A DNA stretch of 64,000 nt from Rossellomorea marisflavi (GCF_001274775.1 NZ_LGUE01000001.1:124001-188000), one strand, 5' to 3'. Shown: positions 1 through 9,638, counted from the first letter of the stretch. The notes: generated from the sequence alone by a model not told the origin. Numbers and translations: made by a program.

Positions 1-745
1 GAGCCTCATCAAGGCCAAGGAAGAGAACGAAGACATACAGGCGGAGCTCCGGATTGTCCAGCAGGCGTACCATCTCCGGGACGAAGCACTCACGATCCCC
101 AAGGATCTGGAACATAAGATCATCCAGCTTTCCAAACGACATGAACTGATTATGAAGAAGGAAGAAGAACAGGGTGCCCCTTACTCCAATCTGAGTGATG
201 AACTGAAGGATATCCGGAGCAGTCTGGACGAACTGAACAGGGAGCAGGAAGAGTTCAATCTTTATCTTCAAACGATGAGGAAAGATGAGCTTGCCACCAG
301 GGAAAAAATCCATGAGCTGAAGAAAAAGGTGGCCGAAGCGAGCCGCATGATTTCCAAAAGCAACGCACCTGGCCTCCCGCAAGGATACAAAGATCTTCTT
401 GACGAAGTCCATAATAAAATCGAGCAGGTGAATGTGAGTCTCACCGAGAAACCGCTGAATATGAAATTTGTTCAGGAAACATTGCTTGCTGCAGAAGACA
501 CCGTGGATCATTTCTATAAGAAGACCGATGAACTCATCGAAGACGTCGTCCTCTCGGAACGGGTGATCCAGTACGGGAATCGCTATAGAAGCCGCTATTC
601 ATCCGTCCATGACGGCCTCAGGAATGCCGAGGAAGCTTTCAGGCAGTATGAATACCGGAGGGCGCTGGAAGAAGCGGCCACCACCTTGGAAAAGATAGAG
701 CCGGGCGCACTGAAGAAAATCGAGAAAATGATTGAGAATAAATAA
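1..745 (+). CDS. ezrA: Septation ring formation regulator EzrA (3' part only)
   Basis: The reading frame is already open at the left edge and continues to the TAA at 743-745, so only about the last 247 residues are present. They are strongly charged and almost wholly helical with heptad patterning, as in the spectrin-like coiled-coil repeats of EzrA, a membrane-anchored cytoplasmic protein that restrains FtsZ ring formation and links it to cell-wall synthesis. The protein ends with KKIEKMIENK. The family identification also rests on the neighbours: brnQ, a cysteine desulfurase and thiI follow ezrA in the same order in Bacillus subtilis. The N-terminal membrane anchor lies outside the window. 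Confidence 0.9.
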   Translation, partial: SLIKAKEENEDIQAELRIVQQAYHLRDEALTIPKDLEHKIIQLSKRHELIMKKEEEQGAPYSNLSDELKDIRSSLDELNREQEEFNLYLQTMRKDELATREKIHELKKKVAEASRMISKSNAPGLPQGYKDLLDEVHNKIEQVNVSLTEKPLNMKFVQETLLAAEDTVDHFYKKTDELIEDVVLSERVIQYGNRYRSRYSSVHDGLRNAEEAFRQYEYRRALEEAATTLEKIEPGALKKIEKMIENK

Positions 746-794
746 AAAAGCAGTCCCCTTTACCGTGAAAACGGGCGAGGGTGCTGCTTTTTTT
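746..794 (+). terminator. Terminator after ezrA
   Basis: A-tract, stem arms AAAAAGCAG and CTGCTTTTT with further C/G pairing inside, then a run of T. It lies directly after the ezrA stop. Confidence 0.75.
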
Positions 795-892
795 GTGGTC
801 CATATATAGATCATACCAAACGGGGGATTCCCAACGTTCGGGGCACGGGATAGTAGTGGATATCAACGATCATCCCCGGAGTTTCCCCGCCC

Positions 893-927
893 ACAAAAAA
901 ATCCGCCCCGATGTGGCCGGGACGGAT
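893..927 (-). terminator. Terminator after brnQ (minus strand)
   Basis: On the minus strand, arms ATCCGTCCCG and CGGGGCGGAT are followed by seven T, 11 nt past the brnQ stop. Together with the ezrA terminator this separates two convergent genes. Confidence 0.75.
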
Positions 928-937
928 GGTGTGCCGA

Positions 938-2275
938 TTACGCTTGTATCACTCTTTTGCTCGTTCCGAGAACCAGTGAAATGACGAAGCCGATCAAGGC
1001 GCCGAAAATTGCCGGGACGATCCAGCCGATCCCTTCTGCATAGAGGGGAAGGAATGAAAGCCAGTCCCTGACGGCAGTCACTTCGATACCGGCTTCCTTC
1101 AGTCCGTCGAATAGACTGATGAAAGCGGTCAGGGCAAGCGCCGTGATATACACGGGGCGGTAGCCTCTGAACAGATTGTGGAAGAACGAAAGAATGATCA
1201 ATACGATGGCCATTGGATAAATGAAGATCAGCACCGGCAGTGAGATGGAAATCAGCTGTGTCAATCCGATATTGGAAATGATCATACTGAACAATGAAAT
1301 AATGAACACCAAGGCTTTGTAAGGGATCGGAAGCAGCTTTGAAAAGTACTGAGCGCTCGCCGATACCAGTCCGATTGATGTCGTCAGGCAGGCAAACAGA
1401 ATGGCCAGGCCAAGGACGATGATCCCGAACGATCCCAGCAGTTCTTCGGAGGCTGCGGCAAGGAGTGCGCCGCCGTTAGCTTGTTCTCCGATGGCATCGG
1501 TCCCGCTGGCCCCGATATAGCTGAGGGACAGGTAGACGAGGGCAAGACCTGTAGCCGCAATCACACCGGCTTTCATGGTGATGGCTGAAATACTTGCCTT
1601 CGAGGTGATGCCGTGATTCTTAATGGAATTGATGACCACGATTCCGAAGACGAGTGCCGCAATCGTGTCCATTGTCAGGTACCCTTCGATGAATCCTTTG
1701 AAAAGGGGCCCATTTTGATAGGCTTCAATTGGTGTACCAAGGCTGCCCATGGGCGTGACGATACTTTTTACGACTAGTACGGCAAGGATGATCAGTAGTG
1801 AAGGAGTCAAAATCTTCCCGATCCGGTCGACCAGCTTGGACGGATTCAAACTGAGCCAAGCGGTCAAGGAGAAGAAGATGAGCGAGAAGATCATCATCGG
1901 CATCCGGCTGTCGGTCAATCCTTCCGGCAAGAAAGGCAGAACGCTGATTTCATAGGTGACCGTACCGGTACGCGGTATTCCGAAGAAGGGACCGATGGCG
2001 AGATAAAGGATGACGGTGAAGACGATGCCGAAAACGGGATGCACCCTGCTGGCAAGGGACTGCAGGTCTCCTCCTGACTTGGCAATCGCGATGACGCCCA
2101 AAAGGGGAAGTCCCACACCGGTAATCAAGAATCCCAGGATGGCTGTCCAAACATGATCTCCAGCCTGCTGGCCTAAAAATGGAGGGAATATCATATTCCC
2201 GGCTCCGAAGAAGAGGGCGAACAGCATCAAGCCTATTGCCATTACGCCACTAAATGGAAGCGCTTTCTTATTCAT
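938..2275 (-). CDS. brnQ: Branched-chain amino acid transport system II carrier protein (BrnQ/BraB)
   Basis: This 445-residue protein is almost entirely hydrophobic, with about twelve predicted membrane spans. It starts with the family-typical segment in which a first helix is followed by LFFGAGNMIFPPFLG. The LIVCS family imports leucine, isoleucine and valine by Na+ or H+ symport through the cytoplasmic membrane. The ATG is preceded by GGAGG seven bases upstream. It is transcribed towards ezrA and away from the desulfurase gene, the arrangement seen for braB in B. subtilis. The AT-rich 284-bp upstream gap (2276-2559) must carry divergent promoters. I saw no convincing CodY box there, although CodY control of this family is common. 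Confidence 0.93.
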   Translation of the reverse strand: MNKKALPFSGVMAIGLMLFALFFGAGNMIFPPFLGQQAGDHVWTAILGFLITGVGLPLLGVIAIAKSGGDLQSLASRVHPVFGIVFTVILYLAIGPFFGIPRTGTVTYEISVLPFLPEGLTDSRMPMMIFSLIFFSLTAWLSLNPSKLVDRIGKILTPSLLIILAVLVVKSIVTPMGSLGTPIEAYQNGPLFKGFIEGYLTMDTIAALVFGIVVINSIKNHGITSKASISAITMKAGVIAATGLALVYLSLSYIGASGTDAIGEQANGGALLAAASEELLGSFGIIVLGLAILFACLTTSIGLVSASAQYFSKLLPIPYKALVFIISLFSMIISNIGLTQLISISLPVLIFIYPMAIVLIILSFFHNLFRGYRPVYITALALTAFISLFDGLKEAGIEVTAVRDWLSFLPLYAEGIGWIVPAIFGALIGFVISLVLGTSKRVIQA

Positions 2276-2559
2276 ATACTTTCCTCCGTTTCATTCGTGC
2301 TTGATTTCTTATGTTGGTAAGAAGGGATAAGTGCGTTCAATAACGAAATAATCAAACAATTTAGTATATTCAAATAGTATGACCTGTCACTTACTTACAT
2401 GATTCTCGCAAAAATTCAGTTATATTTCAATGAATAAATTTGGAAAGTATATTAAAATTTCATGAACAATAAAAAAGTGCGCTTCTTATTTGGGAATCCC
2501 TGCAGGTATGGTAAGATTAAAAATTGAAATGTGAGCCAAACCATAAGCAGGTGAGATGT

Positions 2560-3711
2560 ATGATCTATTTAGATAATAGTGCCACAACGAAACCTTATAA
2601 AGAAGCACTCCATACGTTCATGAAGGTGAACGAAACACTGTATGCAAATCCATCTTCGATCCATTCGTTCGGTGGGAAGGCAGATGACCTTATCAAACGT
2701 TCACGGGAGCAGGTAGCGGACCTCCTTGGCGTGGAAGGATCGGAAGTCTTCTTCACATCGGGAGGGACCGAGTCGAATAATCTGGCCGTCAAGGGTACGG
2801 CCATGCAGTACAAGAACAGGGGGAGGCATATCATCACCTCCCGCATCGAGCATCCTTCAGTAAAAAAGGCTGTAGAAGATCTTGAACCGTTCGGGTTCAG
2901 CATCACCTATGTAGGCGTGGATGAGGATGGACGAATTGACCTGAAGGAGATTGAAGATGCGCTCAGGGATGATACCATCCTCGTCAGCGTCATGCACGTC
3001 AATAATGAGGTCGGAACCATCCAGCCGATCCGGGAAATCGGCGAACTGCTCAAGGATCGCCCGAAAACCCTTTTCCATGTGGATGCCGTGCAGGCATGCG
3101 GGAAAATACCGCTTGATCTTCATGGCGCGGGGGTGGACCTGTGCAGTCTTTCCTCCCACAAGATTCACGGAATAAAAGGAACGGGGGCCCTCTATGTCAG
3201 GAGTGGGGTGCGCCTTTCACCGTTGCTATCCGGTGGCGAACAAGAAGGCAGCCTCAGGAGCGGGACCGAAAACACAGGGGGGATCGCGGCCTTTGCCAAG
3301 GCCCTTCGCATGCATTTGAAGGAAAGGGAAGAATCCCTTCCAGTAATGCAGGAAATCCAAGGCTTCATAAGGGACGGATTATCCAAGCTCCCTTATGTGA
3401 CGGTCCATACACCGGAAATCAACGCAGCCCCCCATATCCTGAACTTTTCCATCGAAGGGTTCAAGGGGGAAGTGATGGTCCATTCACTCGACCAGCATGG
3501 GATTTATCTTTCCACCACGAGTGCCTGTTCATCCAGACAGCATAAACCAAGTGAAACGCTTCTTGCCATGGGCGTGTCGGACATGCGGGCGAACAGCTCA
3601 CTCAGGGTGAGCCTGTCCTACCATACGACGATGCAGGAAGCACGGATGTTCCTGGAAACATTGGAGAGGGAAATCCGATCATTAATGAAAACGATGAGGA
3701 GATCACGATGA
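2560..3711 (+). CDS. nifZ: Cysteine desulfurase (NifS/IscS family), ThiI partner
   Basis: A 383-residue PLP-dependent class V aminotransferase-fold enzyme that takes sulfur from L-cysteine as a protein persulfide. The start is the ATG of MIYLDNSATT, behind AGGTGAG; a longer reading from 2524 adds 12 residues with no support. Visible signatures are the PLP-binding lysine in SSHKIHGIKG (about K201) and the persulfide cysteine in STTSACSSRQ (about C323). The stop overlaps the thiI start by 4 nt. This coupling matches the NifZ-ThiI pair of B. subtilis, in which the desulfurase supplies sulfur for 4-thiouridine in tRNA. It is therefore probably dedicated to tRNA thiolation rather than general Fe-S assembly; that specificity is inferred from context. 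Confidence 0.93.
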   Translation: MIYLDNSATTKPYKEALHTFMKVNETLYANPSSIHSFGGKADDLIKRSREQVADLLGVEGSEVFFTSGGTESNNLAVKGTAMQYKNRGRHIITSRIEHPSVKKAVEDLEPFGFSITYVGVDEDGRIDLKEIEDALRDDTILVSVMHVNNEVGTIQPIREIGELLKDRPKTLFHVDAVQACGKIPLDLHGAGVDLCSLSSHKIHGIKGTGALYVRSGVRLSPLLSGGEQEGSLRSGTENTGGIAAFAKALRMHLKEREESLPVMQEIQGFIRDGLSKLPYVTVHTPEINAAPHILNFSIEGFKGEVMVHSLDQHGIYLSTTSACSSRQHKPSETLLAMGVSDMRANSSLRVSLSYHTTMQEARMFLETLEREIRSLMKTMRRSR

Positions 3712-4913
3712 AATATAATCGAATTCTAGTCAGATACGGTGAAATTTCCACCAAAGGAAGAAACCGCAAGAAATTTACGTCCCAACTGAGGGAAAACATC
3801 CTGGAGGCCCTGAAGGACCTTCCTTCCATATCGGTCAATGCAAGCAGGGATCGCCTTCACATCCTGCTGGGGGAAGCGGACGGGGAAGAAGTGATCACAA
3901 GGTTATCTTCGATCTTCGGCATCCAGTCATTCAGCCCGGTTGTCATGACGGGCAGGGATGTGGATGAAATGATGGAAGCGGGCCTTGCCCTTGTGCAAAA
4001 AAGCTTTGAACCCGGAAAAACGTTCAAGGTATCGGCAAGACGGGGAGATAAGACCTTCCACCTTGATACGAACGAATTGAACTACCAGATCGGGTCATAC
4101 ATCCTGAAGAATATGGAGGATTTGACCGTCGATGTCCGCAATCCCGATATTAAACTGAATGTGGAGGTTCGGAAGGAAGGGGTTTACCTTTCATCCGAAA
4201 TCTACCCGGGTGCAACAGGCATGCCGGTGGGAGCGAGCGGAAAGGCTATGCTCATGCTCTCTGGGGGGATCGATAGCCCCGTTGCCGGTTACCTGACGAT
4301 GAAACGGGGCGTGGAGGTCGATGCCGTCCATTTCCACAGCCCTCCTTTCACCAGTGAAAGGGCAAAGCAGAAGGTCATCGATCTTTCGAAAAAGCTGTCG
4401 GCGTTCAGCGGAAAAGTGAATCTTCATATTGTCCCGTTTACGGCAATCCAGCAGCTGATTCATGATCAAGTGCCTGAAAATTACACCATGACTTCCACGC
4501 GGAGAATGATGCTCAGGATCACAGACATGATACGGGAAAAACACGAAGGGCTTGCCATCGTGACGGGTGAAAGTCTCGGCCAGGTGGCGAGCCAGACACT
4601 GGAGAGCATGCAGGCCATCAATGATGTCACGAATACCCCTGTCCTTCGACCGTTGATCGCCATGGATAAACTTGAAATCATCGACATTGCCCAGAAGATC
4701 GATACGCATGATATCTCGATCCTTCCATATGAAGACTGCTGCACGATCTTTACGCCGCCTGCTCCCAAAACCAGGCCGAAGCGTGAAAAGGTCCAGTACT
4801 ACGAAAGCTTTGTCAACTTCGATGAGCTCATCCTAGAAGCTGTCGAAAAAACGGAAATCATGCAGATCGACGGTTCTTCCCATAAGGAAGAAAACTTCGA
4901 CGAGCTCCTCTGA
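3708..4913 (+). CDS. thiI: tRNA 4-thiouridine synthetase ThiI
   Basis: This 401-residue protein has an N-terminal ferredoxin-like/THUMP RNA-binding part (roughly residues 1-165) and a C-terminal PP-loop ATP pyrophosphatase domain opening with MLSGGIDSPVAGYL near residue 180. It adenylates U8 of tRNA so that sulfur can be inserted. The length fits Gram-positive ThiI, which lacks the C-terminal rhodanese domain of the enterobacterial protein. Sulfur would therefore pass directly from the co-transcribed desulfurase. It overlaps the upstream gene by ATGA and has no obvious terminator before sspA. Confidence 0.95.
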   Translation: MKYNRILVRYGEISTKGRNRKKFTSQLRENILEALKDLPSISVNASRDRLHILLGEADGEEVITRLSSIFGIQSFSPVVMTGRDVDEMMEAGLALVQKSFEPGKTFKVSARRGDKTFHLDTNELNYQIGSYILKNMEDLTVDVRNPDIKLNVEVRKEGVYLSSEIYPGATGMPVGASGKAMLMLSGGIDSPVAGYLTMKRGVEVDAVHFHSPPFTSERAKQKVIDLSKKLSAFSGKVNLHIVPFTAIQQLIHDQVPENYTMTSTRRMMLRITDMIREKHEGLAIVTGESLGQVASQTLESMQAINDVTNTPVLRPLIAMDKLEIIDIAQKIDTHDISILPYEDCCTIFTPPAPKTRPKREKVQYYESFVNFDELILEAVEKTEIMQIDGSSHKEENFDELL

Positions 4914-4942
4914 TTTAGGAACATTTACCAAAGAAATCCCTT

Positions 4943-4972
4943 GCATGAAGCCATGTGTTTTCGCACATTCTA
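4943..4972 (+). promoter_or_regulatory. Sigma-G type promoter of sspA
   Basis: GCATG at 4943-4947 and CATTCTA at 4966-4972, separated by exactly 18 bases, fit the forespore sigma-G pattern gnATR-N18-CATnnTA. The downstream gene is a spore SASP, which agrees with this. Confidence 0.7.
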
Positions 4973-5003
4973 TACTCAACAAGCAACGAGGAGGTGAAAA
5001 CAC

Positions 5004-5207
5004 ATGGCAAACAACAGAAGTTCTAACCAACTAGTAGCTCCTGGAGCTCAACAAGCTATCGACCAAATGAAATACGAAATCGCTTCTGAATTCGGAGTTC
5101 AACTTGGTGGAGATGCAACTGCCCGCGCTAACGGTTCTGTAGGTGGTGAAATCACTAAGCGTTTGGTTCAAATGGCTGAACAACAAATCGGCGGTTACCA
5201 AAAATAA
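5004..5207 (+). CDS. sspA: Alpha/beta-type small acid-soluble spore protein
   Basis: A 67-residue protein of the SASP alpha/beta family, made in the forespore to coat and protect DNA in the dormant spore and later degraded as an amino acid source. It shows both family blocks: [21 protein letters not shown], containing the site cut by germination protease after E in the EFGV region, and [18 protein letters not shown]. The start ATG follows AGGAGGTG. It stands alone between a sigma-G promoter and a strong terminator. The position after thiI matches sspA of B. subtilis. Confidence 0.96.
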   Translation: MANNRSSNQLVAPGAQQAIDQMKYEIASEFGVQLGGDATARANGSVGGEITKRLVQMAEQQIGGYQK

Positions 5208-5224
5208 TTGAATACAATGGCTAC

Positions 5225-5258
5225 AAAGGAGCGGGCATTGCCCCGCTCCTTTCTTTTT
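5225..5258 (+). terminator. Terminator after sspA
   Basis: Stem arms AAAGGAGCGGGC and GCCCCGCTCCTTT followed by CTTTTT. Confidence 0.85.
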
Positions 5259-5277
5259 GCTATCAGTAAAAAGAATA

Positions 5278-5306
5278 TTTAAAAAAGTTTAAACATTTTG
5301 TATAAT
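5278..5306 (+). promoter_or_regulatory. Sigma-A promoter of the acyl-CoA synthetase gene
   Basis: TTTAAA and a consensus TATAAT (5301-5306) with 17-bp spacing, about 35 bp before the start codon. Confidence 0.5.
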
Positions 5307-5340
5307 AGAGTGGGCTATGTAAAAAAAAGGAGGAACCACG

Positions 5341-6924
5341 ATGAAAAGGGAAGAACTTATAGCACCGGAAACATATAATCTGGTGGAGGAAGTCGAACGC
5401 TTTGCTGCAAATGATGGAGCAAAAGCCCTCCTATGGATGGATGAACAAGGTAACGAAAAGCAGATCAGCTATGATGATCTGATTAAATTGGCGAATAAAT
5501 ATGGAAACGTTTTCATTGAGGCTGGATTTACAAAAGGCGATGTGCTCCTGGTGATGATGCCAAGGCTGATTGAGGCGTACGCTGTTTACCTTGCTGCCTT
5601 AAAAGCCGGTCTTGTGGTGATCCCGAGCTCGGAAATGTTAAGGGCCAAGGACCTCGGATACCGCATTGATCATGGGGATGTTAAGGGGATTGTCGCATAT
5701 TCTCCGTTTATCGGTCAGTTTGAAGGGGTTGCGGGTATAGAAAATGTAAAGAGATTTGTTGTCGGCGGGGGACAAGATGGATGGACCGATCTCGAAGGTG
5801 AAGCGAAAAACGCTTCGGACGAGCTTGGTTTCGCTGATACACACCGTGATGACATGGCGTTCCTCTCCTATACGTCCGGTACGACGGGGAATCCCAAAGG
5901 GGTTGTACATACGCACGGCTGGGCCTACGCCCATCTGAAGACTGCTGCAAAGGAATGGTTGGGCATCGAGGAAGGGGATGTCGTGTGGGCCACGGCAGGT
6001 CCAGGCTGGCAAAAATGGATCTGGAGCCCGTTCCTATCCGTCCTTGGTTCAGGAGCGACAGGTCTTGTTTACCAAGGGAAATTCGAGCCGCATGCCTATT
6101 TGAAGATCCTTCAAGATCATAGGGTGAACGTCCTGTGCTGCACACCGACTGAGTACAGGTTAATGGCAAAGGTGGATGATCTCGGTTCCTATAATCTTGA
6201 TTCCCTTCACAGCGCGGTTTCAGCCGGCGAGCCATTGAACCGCGAAGTCATCGACGCGTTCCAAAAGCATTTTGACGTCCTTGTGAGGGATGGATACGGG
6301 CAGACGGAAAATACCCTTCTTGTCGGGGTGACCAAAGGAATGGAACTGCGTCCCGGGTCAATGGGGAAACCGACTCCTGGGAACAGGGTAGAAATCATCG
6401 ATGAACTCGGGAAGCCTTGTGAAAACGGTGAGGTGGGGGACATTGCCGTTCACCTTGAAACCCCGGCCCTTTTCAAAAACTACTATAAAGATCCCGAGAG
6501 GACGGCCATGCAATTCCGCGGAGATTACTATATCACCGGTGATATAGCGAAACGGGATGAAGATGGATACTTCTGGTTCGAGGGAAGGAGCGATGACATC
6601 ATCATTTCTTCGGGATATACAATCGGGCCATTTGAAGTAGAAGACGCCCTGGTCAAACATCCTTCCGTGAAGGAATGCGCCGTGGTCGGGAGCCCTGACG
6701 AGATCAGGGGGCTGGTCGTCAAGGCGTTCATCGTCCTGAAAGACGATGTAGACCAAGCCGATCCGGCTCTTATCCCTTCCCTACAGGAACATGTCAAGGA
6801 ACTGACGGCTCCTTACAAATATCCACGGAAGATTCAATTCGTCGACGAATTGCCGAAGACGACTTCAGGCAAGATCAGGAGAATCGAACTCCGACAAAAA
6901 GAACTGACAGCACAAAACTTATAG
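5341..6924 (+). CDS. ytcI: Acyl-CoA synthetase, AMP-forming (MbcS/AcsM-like)
   Basis: This 527-residue member of the ANL adenylating family converts a carboxylate, ATP and CoA to acyl-CoA via an acyl-AMP intermediate. The P-loop-like motif SYTSGTTGNPKGVVHTH lies near residue 178. The motif YGQTEN is near 321, and the hinge/catalytic C-terminal domain has GRSDDIIISSGYTIGP and the acylation lysine in PKTTSGKIRR. The ATG follows AGGAGGAACCACG. It corresponds in position and size to B. subtilis YtcI, linked to short branched-chain acids; substrate is not readable from the sequence. A short or branched fatty acid is likely, but acetate cannot be excluded. Confidence 0.88.
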   Translation: MKREELIAPETYNLVEEVERFAANDGAKALLWMDEQGNEKQISYDDLIKLANKYGNVFIEAGFTKGDVLLVMMPRLIEAYAVYLAALKAGLVVIPSSEMLRAKDLGYRIDHGDVKGIVAYSPFIGQFEGVAGIENVKRFVVGGGQDGWTDLEGEAKNASDELGFADTHRDDMAFLSYTSGTTGNPKGVVHTHGWAYAHLKTAAKEWLGIEEGDVVWATAGPGWQKWIWSPFLSVLGSGATGLVYQGKFEPHAYLKILQDHRVNVLCCTPTEYRLMAKVDDLGSYNLDSLHSAVSAGEPLNREVIDAFQKHFDVLVRDGYGQTENTLLVGVTKGMELRPGSMGKPTPGNRVEIIDELGKPCENGEVGDIAVHLETPALFKNYYKDPERTAMQFRGDYYITGDIAKRDEDGYFWFEGRSDDIIISSGYTIGPFEVEDALVKHPSVKECAVVGSPDEIRGLVVKAFIVLKDDVDQADPALIPSLQEHVKELTAPYKYPRKIQFVDELPKTTSGKIRRIELRQKELTAQNL

Positions 6925-6925
6925 C

Positions 6926-6961
6926 CAAAAAAGGGGAGTCCGCAGGGGCTTCCTTTTTTTC
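6926..6961 (+). terminator. Terminator after ytcI-like gene
   Basis: A6 tract, imperfect arms GGGGAGTCC and GGGGCTTCC, then T7. Confidence 0.65.
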
Positions 6962-7049
6962 GTTATCGCATAAATTCAGTTCTTTCTGATTTTTGCACTT
7001 TTATGGTACAGTAGATACAGAATTTTTTGGAAAGAAGGGAACAACCACG

Positions 7050-8651
7050 ATGGGAACATTATGGACGAATGGAACAATCTACACGATGCAGGCAGAAGGT
7101 CATACTGTAGAAGCTGTATGGACGGAAGATGGCAAAGTGAAGGCGCTCGGCAGCGAAGCGGCCCTTACAGAACGGTTTGCAGTCGACCGGAAAATGGACC
7201 TTGAAGGCAAGATCATGTTCCCGGGGTTTGTGGACAGCCATATGCACCTCATTGGACATGGAGAGACATTGATGAGGCTGGACCTTTCCGAGATGACCAG
7301 CAAGGAGCAGGTGCTGCTGGCGGTCAAGGAGAAGGCAGACCGTACCCCGGAAGGAGACTGGATCATCGGGGAAGGGTGGAATGAAAATCTTTGGGAAGAT
7401 CCTGAGGTCATCACCAAAGATGAAATCGATCACGTAGCGGGGGGACACCCTGTCCTCCTGAAACGGATATGCCGCCATGCCATCGTCGTCAATACGTTGG
7501 CCCTTGAAAAAGCAGGCATCACCGACGCATCGGAAGATCCCGAAGGGGGACTGATCGACCGATACGATGACGGACGTGTCAACGGGGTGCTGAAGGATAC
7601 GGCACAGGATATCTTGACGGGGATCCTGCCTTCGATTTCGTTGGAATACCTCGAAGAAGCCCTTTCAAAAGGGGTTCAAAGCTGCTGGGAAAACGGCCTT
7701 ACAGGCGGTCATACAGAAGATTTGAGCTATTACGGGGACTTTAACAAAACGTATCAGGCGTTCAGGAATACCCTCGGAAAAGACGGTAAAAAATTCAGGG
7801 CACACCTCCTTGTCCATCATGCCGTCATCGAAGACTGGCACGATGAAGGGCATCAATTCCTCGAGGGAAGCCCCTATGTGGAATTCGGCGCCATGAAAAT
7901 CTTTGCCGACGGGGCCCTTGGTGGGAGGACGGCCCTCCTCAGCCATCCATATGCCGATGATGAAAGCACCAGCGGGGTGAGTATCCATACGGAGGAAAAC
8001 TTGCAGGCCCTCGTAGCGAAGGCAAGATCCTATGACTTACCCATCGCTGTCCATACAATCGGAGACCTGGCGTTTGAACAGGTGGTGGATGCCATCACGA
8101 AAGAGCCTACGGTGAAGGGGCGGCGCGATCGATTGATCCATGCCCAGATCCTCCGACATGAATTGATCGAGAGAATCAAGGGACTGGATCTGATCCTTGA
8201 TATCCAGCCCCGGTTTGTCGCATCAGATTTCCCGTGGGTGATCGACCGGATCGGGAAAGACAGGATGAAGTATAACTATGCATGGAAGACCCTCCTTGAA
8301 GAAGGGATCCACTGCGCAGGCGGTTCCGATGCCCCGATCGAGCCGGTCAATCCCCTGCTTGGTATCCATGCGGCCGTAACCCGGACCAACCCGAATGATC
8401 CCGATCATACGGTTTTTGGACCCGACCAGGTATTGAGCATGTATGAAGGCATCTCCCTGTTTACAAAAGGCAGTGCCTTCGCGTGTCACCACGAAGCCGA
8501 CCGCGGTCTCATCAAGGAAGGGTATGATGCAGACTTCACGATCCTCAATGAAGATCCCTTCGCAGGAGGTCCTGATGTGCTCCTGAAACAAGTGGTGGCG
8601 ATGACCGTCGTCGATGAAGATATCGTATATAGCAGAGATAGGAAAAAATAA
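7050..8651 (+). CDS. ytcJ: Amidohydrolase, YtcJ family
   Basis: A 533-residue metal-dependent amidohydrolase. The start at 7050 follows AAGAAGGGA; the open frame reaches back to 6993 but that extension has no ribosome site. Metal ligands typical of the family are visible: FPGFVDSHMHL near residue 70, the HTIGD block near residue 336, and GGSDAPIEP near residue 428. Family members hydrolyse cyclic amides or N-acyl compounds; substrate is unknown here. A likely sigma-A promoter (TTGCAC at 6993, TACAGA at 7016, 17 bp apart) precedes it, so it is probably transcribed alone. Its place after the ytcI-like gene is as in B. subtilis. Confidence 0.85.
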   Translation: MGTLWTNGTIYTMQAEGHTVEAVWTEDGKVKALGSEAALTERFAVDRKMDLEGKIMFPGFVDSHMHLIGHGETLMRLDLSEMTSKEQVLLAVKEKADRTPEGDWIIGEGWNENLWEDPEVITKDEIDHVAGGHPVLLKRICRHAIVVNTLALEKAGITDASEDPEGGLIDRYDDGRVNGVLKDTAQDILTGILPSISLEYLEEALSKGVQSCWENGLTGGHTEDLSYYGDFNKTYQAFRNTLGKDGKKFRAHLLVHHAVIEDWHDEGHQFLEGSPYVEFGAMKIFADGALGGRTALLSHPYADDESTSGVSIHTEENLQALVAKARSYDLPIAVHTIGDLAFEQVVDAITKEPTVKGRRDRLIHAQILRHELIERIKGLDLILDIQPRFVASDFPWVIDRIGKDRMKYNYAWKTLLEEGIHCAGGSDAPIEPVNPLLGIHAAVTRTNPNDPDHTVFGPDQVLSMYEGISLFTKGSAFACHHEADRGLIKEGYDADFTILNEDPFAGGPDVLLKQVVAMTVVDEDIVYSRDRKK

Positions 8652-8723
8652 TGATTGCCCCTGGTCACCCCCATGGCTATAATGGAGTTATTTCGGTCAT
8701 TGAAATAGTTTGGGGGTAACAAA

Positions 8724-9638
8724 ATGAAGTCAAGTCAGACGGGAATTGCGTATACCGCGTTGTCGTATCTATTATGGGGGATCCTCCCGATCTATTGGAA
8801 GTTTCTCGGAGATGTCCCGGCCGATGAAATCCTGGCAAACCGCATCTTCTGGTCCTTCTGGTTCATGCTGCTGTTCCTCTTGGTCACAAGAAGGTTCAGA
8901 GGATTCACATCCTATCTGAAAACGTCGTTGACGAAGAAAAAGCAGGTGCTCGCGCTCCTCGTCGCTTCTTTGTTGATCAGCGCGAACTGGTTCATCTACA
9001 TATGGGCCGTCAATACAGATCAGATGGTGGAAGCGAGCCTCGGATACTATATCAATCCCTTGGTGAGCATTCTATTGGGTGTCTTCATCCTCAAGGAGAA
9101 GCTCACCAGAGCCCAGATCCTGTCATTCGGTTTGGCCGCGGCGGGCGTGCTCGTCCTCACGTTGTCCTACGGTGATTTCCCGTGGATCGCGTTCGGGCTG
9201 GCGTTTTCGTTCGGTTTATACGGGCTGGCCAAAAAGCTGATCCAGGTTGAATCATCCATCGGCCTGACCCTGGAAACCATGACGATAGCGCCCGTTTCAA
9301 TCGTGTACCTCCTGTTCTTGTATCAGGATGATTCACTGGCACTCTTCCATACGGGAACAGGAACGGATCTGCTTCTGATCGGAGCAGGTGCAGCGACGGC
9401 GATCCCACTCTTGTTCTTCTCGCGCGGGGCCCAGCAGATCCCCCTTTACATGGTGGGATTCCTGCAGTATATCGCCCCGACCATCACCTTGATCCTCGGC
9501 GTGTGGATGTATCATGAGCCGTTTTCTACCGTCCATGCCATCGCCTTTTGCTTCATCTGGCTCGCATTGGCGGTGTTGACGGCATCACGGCTTCAGCTTG
9601 CAAGGAAAAGGCGGAAAGATGCCCGGCTGAGCGCATAG
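8724..9638 (+). CDS. rarD: RarD-like EamA-family transporter
   Basis: This 304-residue protein has about ten hydrophobic spans in two related halves, the EamA (DMT) fold. It opens with GIAYTALSYLLWGILPIYWK and contains ISANWFIYIWAVN, both typical of the RarD branch. RarD was named for a chloramphenicol-sensitivity phenotype in other bacteria, but the true substrate is unsettled. The start ATG follows GGGGGTAAC, and a TATAAT at 8678-8683 may be the -10 element. It converges with the NAD kinase gene and shares a terminator with it. B. subtilis has no gene here, so it is an insertion relative to that order. Confidence 0.85.
   Translation: MKSSQTGIAYTALSYLLWGILPIYWKFLGDVPADEILANRIFWSFWFMLLFLLVTRRFRGFTSYLKTSLTKKKQVLALLVASLLISANWFIYIWAVNTDQMVEASLGYYINPLVSILLGVFILKEKLTRAQILSFGLAAAGVLVLTLSYGDFPWIAFGLAFSFGLYGLAKKLIQVESSIGLTLETMTIAPVSIVYLLFLYQDDSLALFHTGTGTDLLLIGAGAATAIPLLFFSRGAQQIPLYMVGFLQYIAPTITLILGVWMYHEPFSTVHAIAFCFIWLALAVLTASRLQLARKRRKDARLSA

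Noticed and set aside
2276-2559. CodY box or T-box upstream of brnQ
   Set aside because: The region is AT-rich with fragments such as AAAATTCAG, but no good match to AATTTTCWGAAAATT, and no T-box specifier or antiterminator sequence is visible.
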